Positions 22,267 to 35,968 of a stretch of 64,000 bases of DNA are shown here, one piece after another. Origin of the DNA: Nematostella vectensis (Eukaryota; Cnidaria; Anthozoa; Actiniaria; Edwardsiidae); NCBI RefSeq assembly GCF_932526225.1, contig NC_064038.1, positions 16,472,075 to 16,536,074 of the forward strand. Reading direction: 5' to 3'. Within the stretch, counting starts at the first letter, position 1. Every line of letters begins with the position of its first letter. Below the pieces are notes generated by a model. It searched no databases, was not told where the DNA came from, and saw only the letters and a program-made list of their open reading frames with translations. A program made the position numbers and the translations under genes.

Positions 22267-22792
22267 ATTAACAAACAAATGCAAAATAGAACATCTTTAG
22301 TAGAAAAGGCCTGGTTATTTGTGTGAGCCTTTTCTGAAATGTGAAAATCAATGTATTAAAAACCATAATGTGCTCTTTTTCAAGAATGCAAGATAACCGT
22401 TTTCTTGGTAGTTAATGTGAATGTTTCACAATTATGCGTTTGCAGTCAGTTCTTATTTAGAAGAAATTACAAAATAAGCAAACGGCTAAGAGCTCCTTGG
22501 AAAGCTACCTTTTATCTCTCCAATTCCTTTCGGCAAAATTTGCTCCAGCAAGCAATAATAAGAGAGTTAGGCGGCGAATAACTTTTATTGGGCTATTCCG
22601 TTTACCTTATATTCGTTTCAAATGAGGTTACTAGGTAAAATGGCTATAAGAAGCAACCCGAAACACCCGTGCGTTGTTGACTTGCTTGATCGGAAACATT
22701 CTGAATTTACTGGAACAGAAGGTTTAGATACAATTAGTTTTTTTGGCGGAAACAGATCAACATTGATTGAGAGAATCTTTGTCACTTGGGAG

Positions 22793-23573
22793 GGTTAGAA
22801 CATTGCGTTGTGGCCGCAATAACCCAGGTTCAAATAATAGTCATGTCATTATTTATTTTAACTTTACTTGTTTGGCTGCTTTGTGTTGTCATGTAAGCCA
22901 CAATACTAAGTATTGAATCGTACATTTTCTAGAACTAAAATTTAGATATATGCAAACTGCCTAGAACTCATTGAAAGGCTTGCATGTTTTTTTCGCTATT
23001 TTGTCTCTATCTGAAATCAATCTCGCCGTGATCGTATAGTGGTTAGTACACTCCTTTCTGGCCGCAATAACTCAGGTTCGAATTCTGGTCACGGCATTTT
23101 TTTTTCAACTTTACTTGTTTGTCTCCATGTTGTTCTATAAGCCCTAATACTGAGTATGCACTCGTACCTTGTTTAAGAGCATAAGCAAAAAGCTTAGAAC
23201 TCCATATGAAGCTTCCATTTATTTGTCATTTTTTCTTTATCTCAAATCAATCTCGCCGTGATCGTATACTGGTTAGTATATTGCGTTGTGGCTGCAATAA
23301 CCAAGGTTCGAATAAAAGTCATGTCATTTTTTATTTAAACTTTACTTGTTTGGCTGCTTTGTGTTGTCAGGTAAGCGACAATACTCAGTATAGAATCGTA
23401 CATTTTCTAAAACTAATATTTAGATATATGCAAACTGCCTAGAACTCATTAGAAAGCTTGCATTTTTTTTGTAATTTTTTTCTTTATCTGAAATCAATCT
23501 CGCTGTGATCGTATAATGGTTAGTACATTACGTAGTGGCCGCAATAACCCAGGTTCGAATCCTGGTCACGGCA
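22793..23573 (+). repeat. tRNA-His-derived block of unit 13
   Basis: a 22793-22845, b 23025-23096, c 23255-23326, d 23502-23573. c has GTATATTGCG as in units 5 and 8. Confidence 0.9.
23502..23573 (+). tRNA. tRNA-His(GTG)-like, d copy of unit 13
   Basis: D arm ATAATGG, acceptor GCTGTGA, T arm canonical. Confidence 0.55.
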
Positions 23574-24005
23574 TCTTTTTCTACCTTACTGGTTCGTCTA
23601 TTTTACCTCATTTTAATTTGATAAATGTTTATTAATTGGACTGCGTAGAAATAAATGAGTTGAAAGAATGCAGTTTTTATGTTATATACTTCTAATTTTA
23701 GTTAGATTTCTCTTTCCTGAAAATTTATTTTCTTTGATTTAATCAAACGCGCGCAGAGTAGGGGCATGTTATTTTTGCTTTTTTTTTTCAAATAATTTGA
23801 AAATAAATAAAAGTTTTGTCACATTTTTCTTGTTTCCAAACATTGAATCTCATTTAGTCAACGTTTGCTCCTGAGAGTTCTTTTTTCTGCCAAAGATATT
23901 CTAATTTATTTGTCAATCATAGATTTCAATAATTCGTTTCTCTTTTGTCCCACATTGACAAGATTTGTATTCTAAAGGGAACTCGTAGTCGTCTTTATCA
24001 CGGCT

Positions 24006-24149
24006 AGCTTTGCGCAGTGACATTACCGTAACCGATGAGGTCCATCCGAGGCGCGGTTATTGCTGATTGAAAACTTTTCCCAATACCCCGCGAGACGACT
24101 TGAAACATAGTCGGCTTTGCAATTTTTGTGGGCCCTGCTTAGGGCCACC
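24006..24149 (+). ncRNA. U4 spliceosomal snRNA, copy 14
   Basis: A-class with AACCGATG as in copy 1, but a regular AATTTTTG Sm site and GCTT hairpin loop. Confidence 0.95.
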
Positions 24150-24675
24150 ATTAACAAACAAATGCAAAATAGAACATCTTTAGTAGAAAAGGCCTGGTTA
24201 TTTGTGTGAGCCTTTTCTGATATGTGAAAGTCAATGAATTAAAAACCATAACGTGCTCTTTTTCAAGAATGCAAGATAACCGTTTTCTTGGTAGTTAATG
24301 TGAATGTTTCACAATTATGCGTTTGCAGTCAGTTCTTATTTAGAAGAAATTACAAAATAAGCAAACGGCTAAGAGCTCCTTGGAAAGCTACCTTTTATCT
24401 CTCCAATTCCTTTCGGCAAAATTTGCTCCAGCAAGCAATAATAAGAGAGTTAGGCGGCGAATAACTTTTATTGGGCTATTCCGTTTACCTTATATTCGTT
24501 TTAAATGAGGTCACTAGGTAAAATGACTATAACAAGCAACCCGAAATCCGGTGCGTTGTTGACTTGCTTGATCGGAAACATTCTGAATTTACTGGAACAG
24601 AAGGTTTAGATACAATTAGTTTTTTTTTGCGGAAACAGATCAACATTGATTGAGAGAATCTTTGTCGCTTGGGAG

Positions 24676-25462
24676 GGTTAGAACATTGCGTTGTGGCCGC
24701 AATAACCCAGGTTCAAATAATAGTCATGTCATTATTTATTTTAACTTTACTTGTTTGGCTGCTTTGTGTTGTCATGTAAGCCACAATACTAAGTATTGAA
24801 TCGTACATTTTCTAGAACTAAAATTTAGATATATGCAAACTGACTAGAACTCATTAAAAAGCTTGCATTTTTTTGCTATTTTGTATGTATATGAAATCAA
24901 TCTCGCCGTGATCGTATAGTGGTTAGTACACTCCTTTCTGGCCGCAATAACTCAGGTTCGAATTCTGGTCACGGCATTTTTTTTTTCAACTTTACTTCTT
25001 TACTTGTTTGTCTTCATGTTGTTCTATAAGCCCTAATACTGAGTATGCACTCGTACCTTGTTTAAGAGCATAAGCAAAAAGCTTAGAACTCCATATGAAG
25101 CTTCCATTTATTTCTCATTTTTTCTTTATCTTAAATCAATCTCGCCGTGATCGTATACTGGTTAGTACATTGCGTTGTGGCTGCAATAACCAAGGTTCGA
25201 ATAAAAGTCATGTCATTTTTTATTTTAACTTTACTTGTTTGGCTGCTTTGTGTTGTCAGGTAAGCGACAATACTCAGTATAGAATCGTACATTTTCTTAA
25301 ACTAAAATTTAGATATATGCAAACTGCCTAGAACTCATTAGAAAGCTTGCATTTTTTTTGTTATTTTTTTCTTTATCTGAAATCAATCTCGCTGTGATCG
25401 TATAGTGGTTAGTACATTACGTAGTGGCCGCAATAACCCAGGTTCGAATACTGGTCACGGCA
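24676..25462 (+). repeat. tRNA-His-derived block of unit 14
   Basis: a 24676-24728, b 24905-24976, c 25144-25215, d 25391-25462. Has the CTTCTTTA spacer duplication. Confidence 0.9.
25391..25462 (+). tRNA. tRNA-His(GTG)-like, d copy of unit 14
   Basis: GCTGTGA acceptor; ATACTGG T-stem defect. Confidence 0.5.
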
Positions 25463-25893
25463 TCTTTTTCTACCTTACTGGTTCGTCTATTTTACCTCAT
25501 TTTAATTTGATAAATGTTTATTAATTGGACTGCGTAGAAATGAATGAGTTGAAAGAATGCAGTTTTTATGTTATATTCTTCTCATTTTAGTTAGATTTCT
25601 CCTTCCTGAAAATTTATTTTCTTTGATTTAATCAAACGCGCGCAGAGTAGGGGCATGTTATTTTTGCTTTTTTTTTCAAATAATTGGAAAATAAAGAAAC
25701 GTTTTGTCACATTTTTCTTGTTTCCAAACATTGAATCTCATTTAGTCAACGTTTGCTCCTGAGAGTTCTTTTTTCTGCCAAAGATATTCTAATTCATTTG
25801 TCAATCATAGATTTCAATAATTCGTTTCTCTTTTGTCCCACATTGACAAGATTTGTATTCTAAAGGGAACTCGTAGTCGTCTTTATCACGGCT

Positions 25894-26037
25894 AGCTTTG
25901 CGCAGTTACATTACCGTAGCCGATGAGGTCCATCCGAGGCGCGGTTATTGCTGATTGAAAACTTTTCCCAATACCCCGCGAGACGACTTGAAACATAGTC
26001 GGCTTTGCAATTTTTGTGGGCCCTGCTTAGGGCCACC
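25894..26037 (+). ncRNA. U4 spliceosomal snRNA, copy 15
   Basis: A-class with CAGTTACATT (nt 14 G to T) at the end of the stem II strand, shared only with copy 23; AGCCGATG. Confidence 0.94.
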
Positions 26038-26562
26038 ATTAACAAACAAATGCAAAATAGAACATCTTTAGTAGAAAAGGCCTGGTTATTTGTGTGAGCC
26101 TTTTCTGATATGTGAAAATCAATGAATTAAAAACCATAACGTGCTCTTTTTCAAGAATGCAAGATAACCGTTTTCTTGGTAGTTAATGAGAATGTTTCAC
26201 AATTATGCGTTTGCAGTCAGTTCTTATTTAGAAGAAATTACAAAATAAGCAAACGGCTAAGAGCTCCTTGGAAAGCTACCTTTTATCTCTCCAATTCCTT
26301 TGGGCAAAATTTGCTCCAGCAAGCAATAATAAGAGAGTTAGGCGGCGAATAACTTTTATTGGGCTATTCCGTTTACCTTATATTCGTTTCAAATGAGGTT
26401 ACTAGGTAAAATGGCTATAAGAAGCAACCCGAAATCCCGTGCGTTGTTGACTTGCTTGATCGGAAACATTCTGAATTTACTGGAACAGAAGGTTTAGATA
26501 CAATTAGTTTTTTTTGCGGAAACAGATCAACATTGATTGAGAGAATCTTTGTCACTTGGGAG

Positions 26563-27344
26563 GGTTAGAACATTGCGTTTTGGCCGCAATAACCCAGGTT
26601 CAAATAATAGTCATGTCATTATTTATTTTAACTTTACTTGTTTGGCTGCTTTGTGTTGTCATGTAAGCCACAATACTAAGTATTGAATCGTACATTTTCT
26701 AGAACTAAAATTTAGATATATGCAAACTGCCTAGAACTTATTGAAAGGCTTGCATGTTTTTTTCGCTATTTTGTCTGTATATGAAATCAATCTTGCCGTG
26801 ATCGTATAGTGGTTAGTACACTCCTTTCTGGCCGCAATAACTCAGGTTCGAATTCTGGTCACGGCATTTTTTTTTTCAACTTTACTTGTTTGTCTTCATG
26901 TTGTTCTATAAGCCCTAATACTGAGTATGCACTTGTACCTTGTTTAAGAGCATAAGCAAAAAGCTTAGAACTCCATATGAAGCTTCTATTTATTTGTCAT
27001 TTTTTCTTTATCTCAAATCAATCTCGCCGTGATCGTATACTGGTTAGTACATTGCGTTGTGGCTGCAATAACCAAGGTTCGAATAAAAGTCATGTCATTT
27101 TTTATTTAAACTTTACTTGTTTGGCTGCTTTGTGTTGTCAGGTAAGCGACAATACTCAGTATAGAATCGTACATTTTCTAAAACTAATATTTAGATATAT
27201 GCAAACTGCCTAGAACTCATTAGAAAGCTTGCATTTTCTTTGTTATTTTTTTCTTTATCTGAAAGCAATCTCGCTGTGATCGTATAGTGGTTAGTACATT
27301 ACGTAGTGGCCGCAATAACCCAGGTTCGAATCCTGGTCACGGCA
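26563..27344 (+). repeat. tRNA-His-derived block of unit 15
   Basis: a 26563-26615 (GCGTTTTGGCC), b 26795-26866 (flank TCTTGCC), c 27026-27097, d 27273-27344. Both markers recur in units 21 and 23. Confidence 0.9.
27273..27344 (+). tRNA. tRNA-His(GTG)-like, d copy of unit 15
   Basis: GCTGTGA acceptor, TAGTGGC loop, canonical T arm; 5' flank GAAAGCAATC. Confidence 0.6.
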
Positions 27345-27774
27345 TCTTTTTCTACCTTACTGGTTCGTCTATTTTACCTCATTTTAATTTGATAAATGTT
27401 TATTAATTGGACTGCGTAGAAATAAATGAGTTGAAAGAATGCAGTTTTTATGTTATATACTTCTAATTTTAGTTAGATTTCTCCTTCCTGAAAATTTATT
27501 TTCTTTGATTTAATCAAACGCGCGCAGAGTAGGGGCATGTTATTTTTGCTTTGTTTTCAAATAATTTGAAAATAAAGAAAAGTTTTGTCACATTTTTCTT
27601 GTTTCCAAACATTGAACCACATTTAGTCACCTTTTGCTCCTGAGAGTTCTTTTTTCTGCCAAAGATATTCTAATTCATTTGTCAATCATAGATTTCAATA
27701 ATTCGTTTCTCTTTTGTCCCACATTGACAAGATTTGTATTCTAAAGGGAACTCGTAGTCGTCTTTATCACAGCT

Positions 27775-27918
27775 AGCTTTGCGCAGTGACATTACCGTAG
27801 CCGATGAGGTCCATCCGAGGCGCGGTTATTGCTGATTGAAAACTTTTCCCAATACCCCGCGAGACGACTTGAAACATAGTCGGCTTTGCAATTTTTGTGG
27901 GCCCTGCTTAGGGCCACC
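27775..27918 (+). ncRNA. U4 spliceosomal snRNA, copy 16
   Basis: A-class with AGCCGATG; upstream flank ATCACAGCT, shared with copy 22. Confidence 0.96.
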
Positions 27919-28443
27919 ATTAACAAACAAATGCAAAATAGAACATCTTTAGTAGAAAAGGCCTGGTTATTTGTGTGAGCCTTTTCTGATATGTGAAAAT
28001 CAATGCATTAAAAACCATAACGTGCTCTTTTTCAAGAATGCAAGATAACCGTTTTCTTGGTAGTTAATGAGAATGTTTCACAATTATGCGTTTGCAGTCA
28101 GTTCTTATTTAGAAGAAATTACAAAATAAGCAAACGGCTAAGAGCTCCTTGGAAAGCTATCTTTTTTCTCTCCAATTCCTTTCGGCAAAATTTGCTCCAG
28201 CAAGCAATAATAAGAGAGTTAGGCGGCGAATAACTTTTATTGGGCTATTCCGTTTACCTTATATTCGTTTCAAATGAGGTCACTAGGTAAAATGACTATA
28301 AGAAGCAACCCGAAATCCGGTGCGTTGTTGACTTGCTTGATCGGAAACATTCTGAATTTACTGGAACAGAAGGTTTAGATACAATTAGTTTTTTTTGCGG
28401 AAACAGATCAACATCGATTGAGAGAATCTTTGTCACTTGGGAG

Positions 28444-29230
28444 GGTTAGAACATTGCGTTGTGGCCGCAATAACCCAGGTTCAAATAATAGTCATGTCAT
28501 TATTTATTTTAACTTTACTCGTTTGGCTGCTTTGTGTTGTCATGTAAGCCACAATACTAAGTATTGAATCGTACATTTTCTAGAACTAAAATTTAGATAT
28601 ATGCAAACTGACTAGAACTAATTAAAAAGCTTGCATTTTTTTGCTATTTTGTCTGTATATGAAATCAATCTCGCCGTGATCGTATAGTGGTTAGTACACT
28701 CCTTTCTGGCCGCAATAACTCAGGTTCGAATTCTGGTCACGGCATTTTTTTTTTCAACTTTACTTCTTTACTTGTTTGTCTTCATGTTGTTCTATAAGCC
28801 CTAATACTGAGTATGCACTCGTACCTTGTTTAAGAGCATAAGCAAAAAGCTTAGAACTCCATATGAAGCTTCCATTTATTTCTCATTTTTTCTTTATCTT
28901 AAATCAATCTCGCCGTGATCGTATACTGGTTAGTACATTGCGTTGTGGCTGCAATAAACAAGGTTCGAATAAAAGTCATGTCATTTTTTATTTTAACTTT
29001 ACTTGTTTGGCTGCTTTGTGTTGTCAGGTAAGCCACAATACTCAGTATAGAATCGTACATTTTCTAAAACTAATATTTAGATATATGCAAACTGCCTAGA
29101 ACTCATTAGAAAGCTTGCATTTTTTTTGTTATTTTTTTCTTTATCTGAAATCAATCTCGCTGTGATCGTATAGTGGTTAGTACATTACGTAGTGGCCGCA
29201 ATAACCCAGGTTCGAATCCTGGTCACGGCA
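28444..29230 (+). repeat. tRNA-His-derived block of unit 16
   Basis: a 28444-28496, b 28673-28744, c 28912-28983 (AATAAACAAGG), d 29159-29230. The preceding spacer has GCTATCTTTTTTCTC and ACATCGATTG, both also in unit 22. Confidence 0.9.
29159..29230 (+). tRNA. tRNA-His(GTG)-like, d copy of unit 16
   Basis: GCTGTGA acceptor; D and T arms canonical. Confidence 0.6.
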
Positions 29231-29660
29231 TCTTTTTCTACCTTACTGGTTCGTCTATTTTACCTCATTTTAATTTGATAAATGTTTATTAATTGGACTG
29301 CGTAGAAATGAATGAGTTGAAAGAATGCAGTTTTTATGTTATATTCTTCTCATTTTAGTTAGATTTCTCCTTCCTGAAAATTTATTTTCTTTGATTTAAT
29401 CAAACGCGCGCAGAGTAGGGGCATGTTATTTTTGCTTTTTTTTCAAAGAATTTGAAAATAAAGAAACGTTTTGTCACATTTTTCTTGTTTCCAAACATTG
29501 AATCTCATTTAGTCAACGTTTGCTCCTGAGAGTTCTTTTTTCTGCCAAAGATATTCTAATTCATTTGTCAATCATAGATTTCAATAATTCGTTTCTCTTT
29601 TGTCCCACATTGACAAGATTTGTATTCTAAAGGGAACTCGTAGTCGTCTTTATCACTGCT

Positions 29661-29804
29661 AGCTTTGCGCAGTGTCATTACCGTAGCCTATGAGGTCCAT
29701 CCGAGGCGCGGTTATTGCTGATTGAAAACTTTTCCCAATACCCCGCGAGACGACTTGAAACATAGTCGGCTTTGCAATTTTTGTGGGCCCTGCTTAGGGC
29801 CACC
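29661..29804 (+). ncRNA. U4 spliceosomal snRNA, copy 17
   Basis: Unique GTGTCATTACC (nt 15 T) and GCCTATGAGG (nt 29 G to T) beside the kink-turn; upstream flank ATCACTGCT. Confidence 0.93.
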
Positions 29805-30329
29805 ATTAACAAACAAATGCAAAATAGAACATCTTTAGTAGAAAAGGCCTGGTTATTTGTGTGAGCCTTTTCTGATATGTGAAAATCAATGAATTAAAAA
29901 CCATAACGTGCTCTTTTTCAAGAATGCAAGATAACCGTTTTCTTGGTAGTTAATGAGAATGTTTCACAATTATGCGTTTGCAGTCAGTTCTTATTTAGAA
30001 GAAATTACAAAATAAGCAAACGGCTAAGAGCTCCTTGGAAAGCTACCTTTTATCTCTCCAATTCCTTTCGGCAAAATTTGCTCCAGCAAGCAATAATAAG
30101 AGAGTTAGGCGGCGAATAACTTTTATTGGGCTATTCCGTTTACCTTATATTCGTTTCAAATGAGGTTACTAGGTAAAATGACTATAAGAAGCAACCCGAA
30201 ATCCGGTGCGTTGTTGACTTGCTTGATCGGAAACATTCTGAATTTACTGGAACAGAAGGTTTAGATACAATTAGTTTTTTTTGCGGAAACAGATCAACAT
30301 TGATTGAGAGAACCTTTGTCACTTGGGAG

Positions 30330-31108
30330 GGTTAGAACATTGCGTTGTGGCCGCAATAACCCAGGTTCAAATAATAGTCATGTCATTATTTATTTTAACT
30401 TTACTTGTTTGGCTGCTTTGTGTTGTCATGTAAGCCACAATACTAAGTATTGAATCGTACATTTTCTAGAACTAAAATTTAGATATATGCAAACTGCCTA
30501 GAACTCATTAAAAAGCTTGCATTTTTTTGCTATTTTGTCTGTATATGAAATCAATCTCGCCGTGATCGTATAGTGGTTAGTACACTCCTTTCTGGCCGCA
30601 ATAACTCAGGTTCGAATTCTGGTCACGGCATTTTTTTTTTCAACTTTACTTGTTTGTCTTCATGTTGTTCTATAAGCCCTAATACTGAGAATGCACTCGT
30701 ACCTTGTTTAAGAGCATAAGCAAAAAGCTTAGAACTCCATATGAAGCTTCCATTTATTTGTCATTTTTTCTTTTTCTCAAATCAATCTCGCCGTGATCGT
30801 ATACTGGTTAGTGCATTGCGTTGTGGCTGCAATAACCAAGGTTCGAATAAAAGTCATTTCATTTTTTATTTAAACTTTACTTGTTTGGCTGCTTTGTGTT
30901 GTCAGGTAAGCAACAATACTCAGTATAGAATCGTACATTTTCTAAAACTAATATTTAGATATATGCAAACTGCCTAGAACTCATTAGAAAGCTTGCATTT
31001 TTTTTGTTATTTTTTTCTTTATCTGAAATCAATCTCGCCGTGATCGTATAGTGGTTAGTACATTACGTAGTGGCCGCAATAACCCAGGTTCGAATCCTGG
31101 TCACGGCA
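30330..31108 (+). repeat. tRNA-His-derived block of unit 17
   Basis: a 30330-30382, b 30559-30630, c 30790-30861 (AAGTCATTTCA), d 31037-31108. Confidence 0.9.
31037..31108 (+). tRNA. tRNA-His(GTG), d copy of unit 17
   Basis: Fully paired GCCGTGA acceptor with canonical D and T arms; only A33 and the anticodon-stem A-C mismatch depart from the canonical form. Confidence 0.68.
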
Positions 31109-31538
31109 TCTTTTTCTACCTTACTGGTTCGTCTATTTTACCTCATTTTAATTTGATAAATGTTTATTAATTGGACTGCGTAGAAATGAATGAGTTGAAA
31201 GAATGCAGTTTTTATGTTATATTCTTCTCATTTTAGTTAGATTTCTCCTTCCTGAAAATTTATTTTCTTTGATTTAATCAAACGCGCGCAGAGTAGGGGC
31301 ATGTTATTTTTGCTTTGTTTTCAAATATTTTGAAAATAAAGAAAAGTTTTGTCACATTTTTCTTGTTTCCAAACATTGAACCACATTTAGTCAACGTTTG
31401 CTCCTGAGAGTTCTTTTTTCTGCCAAAGATATTCTAATTCATTTGTCAATCATAGATTTCAATAATTCGGTTCTCTTTTGTCCCACATTGACAAGATTTG
31501 TATTCCAAAGGGAACTCGTAGTCGTCTTTATCACGGCT

Positions 31539-31682
31539 AGCTTTGCGCAGTGGCATTACCGTAGCTGATGAGGTCCATCCGAGGCGCGGTTATTGCTGAT
31601 TGAAAACTTTTCCCAATACCCCGCGAGACGACTTGAAGCATAGTCGGCTTTGCAATTTTTGTGGGCCCTATTTAGGGCCACC
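31539..31682 (+). ncRNA. U4 spliceosomal snRNA, copy 18
   Basis: G-class consensus. Confidence 0.96.
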
Positions 31683-32208
31683 ATTAACAAACAAATGCAA
31701 AATAGAACATCTTTAGTAGAAAAGGCCTGGTTATTTGTGTGAGCCTTTTCTGAAATGTGAAAATCAATGTATTAAAAACCATAACGTGCTCTTTTTCAAG
31801 AATGCAAGATAACCGTTTTCTTGGTAGTTAATGTGAATGTTTCACAATTATGCGTTTGCAGTCAGTTCTTATTTAGAAGAAATTACAAAATAAGCAAACG
31901 GCTAAGAGCTCCTTGGAAAGCTACCTTTTATCTCTCCAATTCCTTTCGGCAAAATTTGCTCCAGCAAGCAATAATAAGAGAGTTAGGCGGCGAATAACTT
32001 TTATTGGGCTATTCCGTTTACCTTATATTCGTTTCAAATGAGGTTACTAGGTAAAATGGCTATAAGAAGCAACCCGAAACACCCGTGCGTTGTTGACTTG
32101 CTTGATCGGAAACATTCTGAATTTACTGGAACAGAAGGTTTAGATACAATTAGTTTTTTTGGCGGAAACAGATCAACATTGATTGAGAGAATCTTTGTCA
32201 CTTGGGAG

Positions 32209-32987
32209 GGTTAGAACATTGCGTTGTGGCCGCAATAACCCAGGTTCAAATAATAGTCATGTCATTATTTATTTTAACTTTACTTGTTTGGCTGCTTTGT
32301 GTTGTCATGTAAGCCACAATACTAAGTATTGAATCGTACATTTTCTAGAACTAAAATTTAGATATATGCAAACTGCCTAGAACTCATTAAAAAGCTTGCA
32401 TTTTTTTGCTATTTTGTCTGTATATGAAATCAATCTCGCCGTGATCGTATAGTGGTTAGTACACTCCTTTCTGGCCGCAATAACTCAGGTTCGAATTCTG
32501 GTCACGGCATTTTTTTTTTCAACTTTACTTGTTTGTCTTCATGTTGTTCTATAAGCCCTAATACTGAGAATGCACTCGTACCTTGTTTAAGAGCATAAGC
32601 AAAAAGCTTAGAACTCCATATGAAGCTTCCATTTATTTGTCATTTTTTCTTTTTCTCAAATCAATCTCGCCGTGATCGTATACTGGTTAGTGCATTGCGT
32701 TGTGGCTGCAATAACCAAGGTTCGAATAAAAGTCATGTCATTTTTTATTTAAACTTTACTTGTTTGGCTGCTTTGTGTTGTCAGGTAAGCAACAATACTC
32801 AGTATAGAATCGTACATTTTCTAAAACTAATATTTAGATATATGCAAACTGCCTAGAACTCATTAGAAAGCTTGCATTTTTTTTGTTATTTTTTTCTTTA
32901 TCTGAAATCAATCTCGCCGTGATCGTATAGTGGTTAGTACATTACGTAGTGGCCGCAATAACCCAGGTTCGAATCCTGGTCACGGCA
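32209..32987 (+). repeat. tRNA-His-derived block of unit 18
   Basis: a 32209-32261, b 32438-32509, c 32669-32740, d 32916-32987. Its tRNA section is nearly the same as that of unit 17, while the U4 sections differ. Confidence 0.9.
32916..32987 (+). tRNA. tRNA-His(GTG), d copy of unit 18
   Basis: Same sequence as the unit 17 d copy, with paired GCCGTGA acceptor. Confidence 0.68.
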
Positions 32988-33417
32988 TCTTTTTCTACCT
33001 TACTGGTTCGTCTATTTTACCTCATTTTAATTTGATAAATGTTTATTAATTGGACTGCGTAGAAATGAATGAGTTGAAAGAATGCAGTTTTTATGTTATA
33101 TTCTTCTCATTTTAGTTAGATTTCTCCTTCCTGAAAATTTATTTTCTTTGATTTAATCAAACGCGCGCAGAGTAGGGGCATGTTATTTTTGCTTTGTTTT
33201 CAAATATTTTGAAAATAAAGAAAAGTTTTGTCACATTTTTCTTGTTTCCAAACATTGAACCACATTTAGTCAACGTTTGCTCCTGAGAGTTCTTTTTTCT
33301 GCCAAAGATATTCTAATTCATTTGTCAATCATAGATTTCAATAATTCGGTTCTCTTTTGTCCCACATTGACAAGATTTGTATTCCAAAGGGAACTCGTAG
33401 TCGTCTTTATCACGGCT

Positions 33418-33561
33418 AGCTTTGCGCAGTGGCATTACCGTAGCTGATGAGGTCCATCCGAGGCGCGGTTATTGCTGATTGAAAACTTTTCCCAATACCC
33501 CGCGAGACGACTTGAAGCATAGTCGGCTTTGCAATTTTTGTGGGCCCTATTTAGGGCCACC
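33418..33561 (+). ncRNA. U4 spliceosomal snRNA, copy 19
   Basis: G-class consensus. Confidence 0.96.
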
Positions 33562-34087
33562 ATTAACAAACAAATGCAAAATAGAACATCTTTAGTAGAA
33601 AAGGCCTGGTTATTTGTGTGAGCCTTTTCTGAAATGTGAAAATCAATGTATTAAAAACCATAACGTGCTCTTTTTCAAGAATGCAAGATAACCGTTTTCT
33701 TGGTAGTTAATGTGAATGTTTCACAATTATGCGTTTGCAGTCAGTTCTTATTTAGAAGAAATTACAAAATAAGCAAACGGCTAAGAGCTCCTTGGAAAGC
33801 TACCTTTTATCTCTCCAATTCCTTTCGGCAAAATTTGCTCCAGCAAGCAATAATAAGAGAGTTAGGCGGCGAATAACTTTTATTGGGCTATTCCGTTTAC
33901 CTTATATTCGTTTCAAATGAGGTTACTAGGTAAAATGGCTATAAGAAGCAACCCGAAACACCCGTGCGTTGTTGACTTGCTTGATCGGAAACATTCTGAA
34001 TTTACTGGAACAGAAGGTTTAGATACAATTAGTTTTTTTGGCGGAAACAGATCAACATTGATTGAGAGAATCTTTGTCACTTGGGAG

Positions 34088-34869
34088 GGTTAGAACATTG
34101 CGTTGTGGCCGCAATAACCCAGGTTCAAATAATAGTCATGTCATTATTTATTTTAACTTTACTTGTTTGGCTGCTTTGTGTTGTCATGTAAGCCACAATA
34201 CTAAGTATTGAATCGTACATTTTCTAGAACTAAAATTTAGATATATGCAAACTGCCTGAAACTCATTAAAAAGCTTGCATTTTTTTTCGCTATTTTGTCT
34301 CTATCTGAAATCAATCTCGCCGTGATCGTATAGTGGTTAGTACACTCCTTTCTGGCCGCAATAACTCAGGTTCGAATTCTGGTCACGGCATTTTTTTTTT
34401 TCAACTTTACTTGTTTGTCTTCATGTTGTTCTATAAGCCCTAATACTGAGAATGCACTCGTACCTTGTTTAAGAGCATAAGCAAAAAGCTTAGAACTCCA
34501 TATGAAGCTTCCATTTATTTGTCATTTTTTCTTTTTCTCAAATCAATCTCGCCGTGATCGTATACTGGTTAGTGCATTGCGTTGTGGCTGCAATAACCAA
34601 GGTTCGAATAAAAGTCATGTCATTTTTTATTTAAACTTTACTTGTTTGGCTGCTTTGTGTTGTCAGGTAAGCAACAATACTCAGTATAGAATCGTACATT
34701 TTCTAAAACTAATATTTAGATATATGCAAACTGCCTAGAACTCATTAGAAAGCTTGCATTTTTTTTGTTATTTTTTTCTTTATCTGAAATCAATCTCGCT
34801 GTGATCGTATAGTGGTTAGTACATTACGTAGTGGCCGCAATAACCCAGGTTCGAATCCTGGTCACGGCA
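34088..34869 (+). repeat. tRNA-His-derived block of unit 19
   Basis: a 34088-34140, b 34319-34390 (T11 terminator), c 34551-34622, d 34798-34869. a-b spacer variant CTGCCTGAAAC. Confidence 0.9.
34798..34869 (+). tRNA. tRNA-His(GTG)-like, d copy of unit 19
   Basis: GCTGTGA acceptor; other arms as in unit 10. Confidence 0.6.
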
Positions 34870-35299
34870 TCTTTTTCTACCTTACTGGTTCGTCTATTTT
34901 ACCTCATTTTAATTTGATAAATGTTTATTAATTGGACTGCGTAGAAATGAATGAGTTGAAAGAATGCAGTTTTTATGTTATATTCTTCTCATTTTAGTTA
35001 GATTTCTCCTTCCTGAAAATTTATTTTCTTTGATTTAATCAAACGCGCGCAGAGTAGGGGCATGTTATTTTTGCTTTGTTTTCAAATAATTTGAAAATAA
35101 AGAAAAGTTTTGTCACATTTTTCTTATTTCCAAACATTGAACCACATTTAGTCAACGTTTGCTCCTGAGAGTTCTTTTTTCTGCCAAAGATATTCTAATT
35201 CATTTGTCAATCATAGATTTCAATAATTCGGTTCTCTTTTGTCCCACATTGACAAGATTTGTATTCCAAAGGGAACTCGTAGTCGTCTTTATCACGGCT

Positions 35300-35443
35300 A
35301 GCTTTGCGCAGTGACATTACCGTAGCTGATGAGGTCCATCCGAGGCGCGGTTATTGCTGATTGAAAACTTTTCCCAAAACCCCGCTAGACGACTTGAAAC
35401 ATAGTCGGCTTTGAAATTTTTGTGGGCCCTGCTTAGGGCCACC
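35300..35443 (+). ncRNA. U4 spliceosomal snRNA, copy 20
   Basis: Copy 2 allele (CCGCTAG, TTTGAAATTTTTG) plus CCCAAAACCCC. Confidence 0.94.
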
Positions 35444-35968
35444 ATTAACAAACAAATGCAAAATAGAACATCTTTAGTAGAAAAGGCCTGGTTATTTGTG
35501 TGAGCCTTTTCTGATATGTGAAAATCAATGTATTAAAAACCATAACGTGCTCTTTTTCAAGAATGCAAGATAACCGTTTTCTTGGTAGTTAATGAGAATG
35601 TTTCACAATTATGCGTTTGCAGTCAGTTCTTATTTAGAAGAAATTACAAAATAAGCAAACGGCTAAGAGCTCCTTGGAAAGCTACCTTTTATCTCTCCAA
35701 TTCCTTTGGGCAAAATTTGCTCCAGCAAGCAATAATAAGAGAGTTAGGCGGCGAATAACTTTTATTGGGCTATTCCGTTTACCTTATATTCGTTTCAAAT
35801 GAGGTTACTAGGTAAAATGGCTATAAGAAGCAACCCGAAATCCCGTGCGTTGTTGACTTGCTTGATCGGAAACATTCTGAATTTACTGGAACAGAAGGTT
35901 TAGATACAATTAGTTTTTTTTGCGGAAACAGATCAACATTGATTGAGAGAATCTTTGTCACTTGGGAG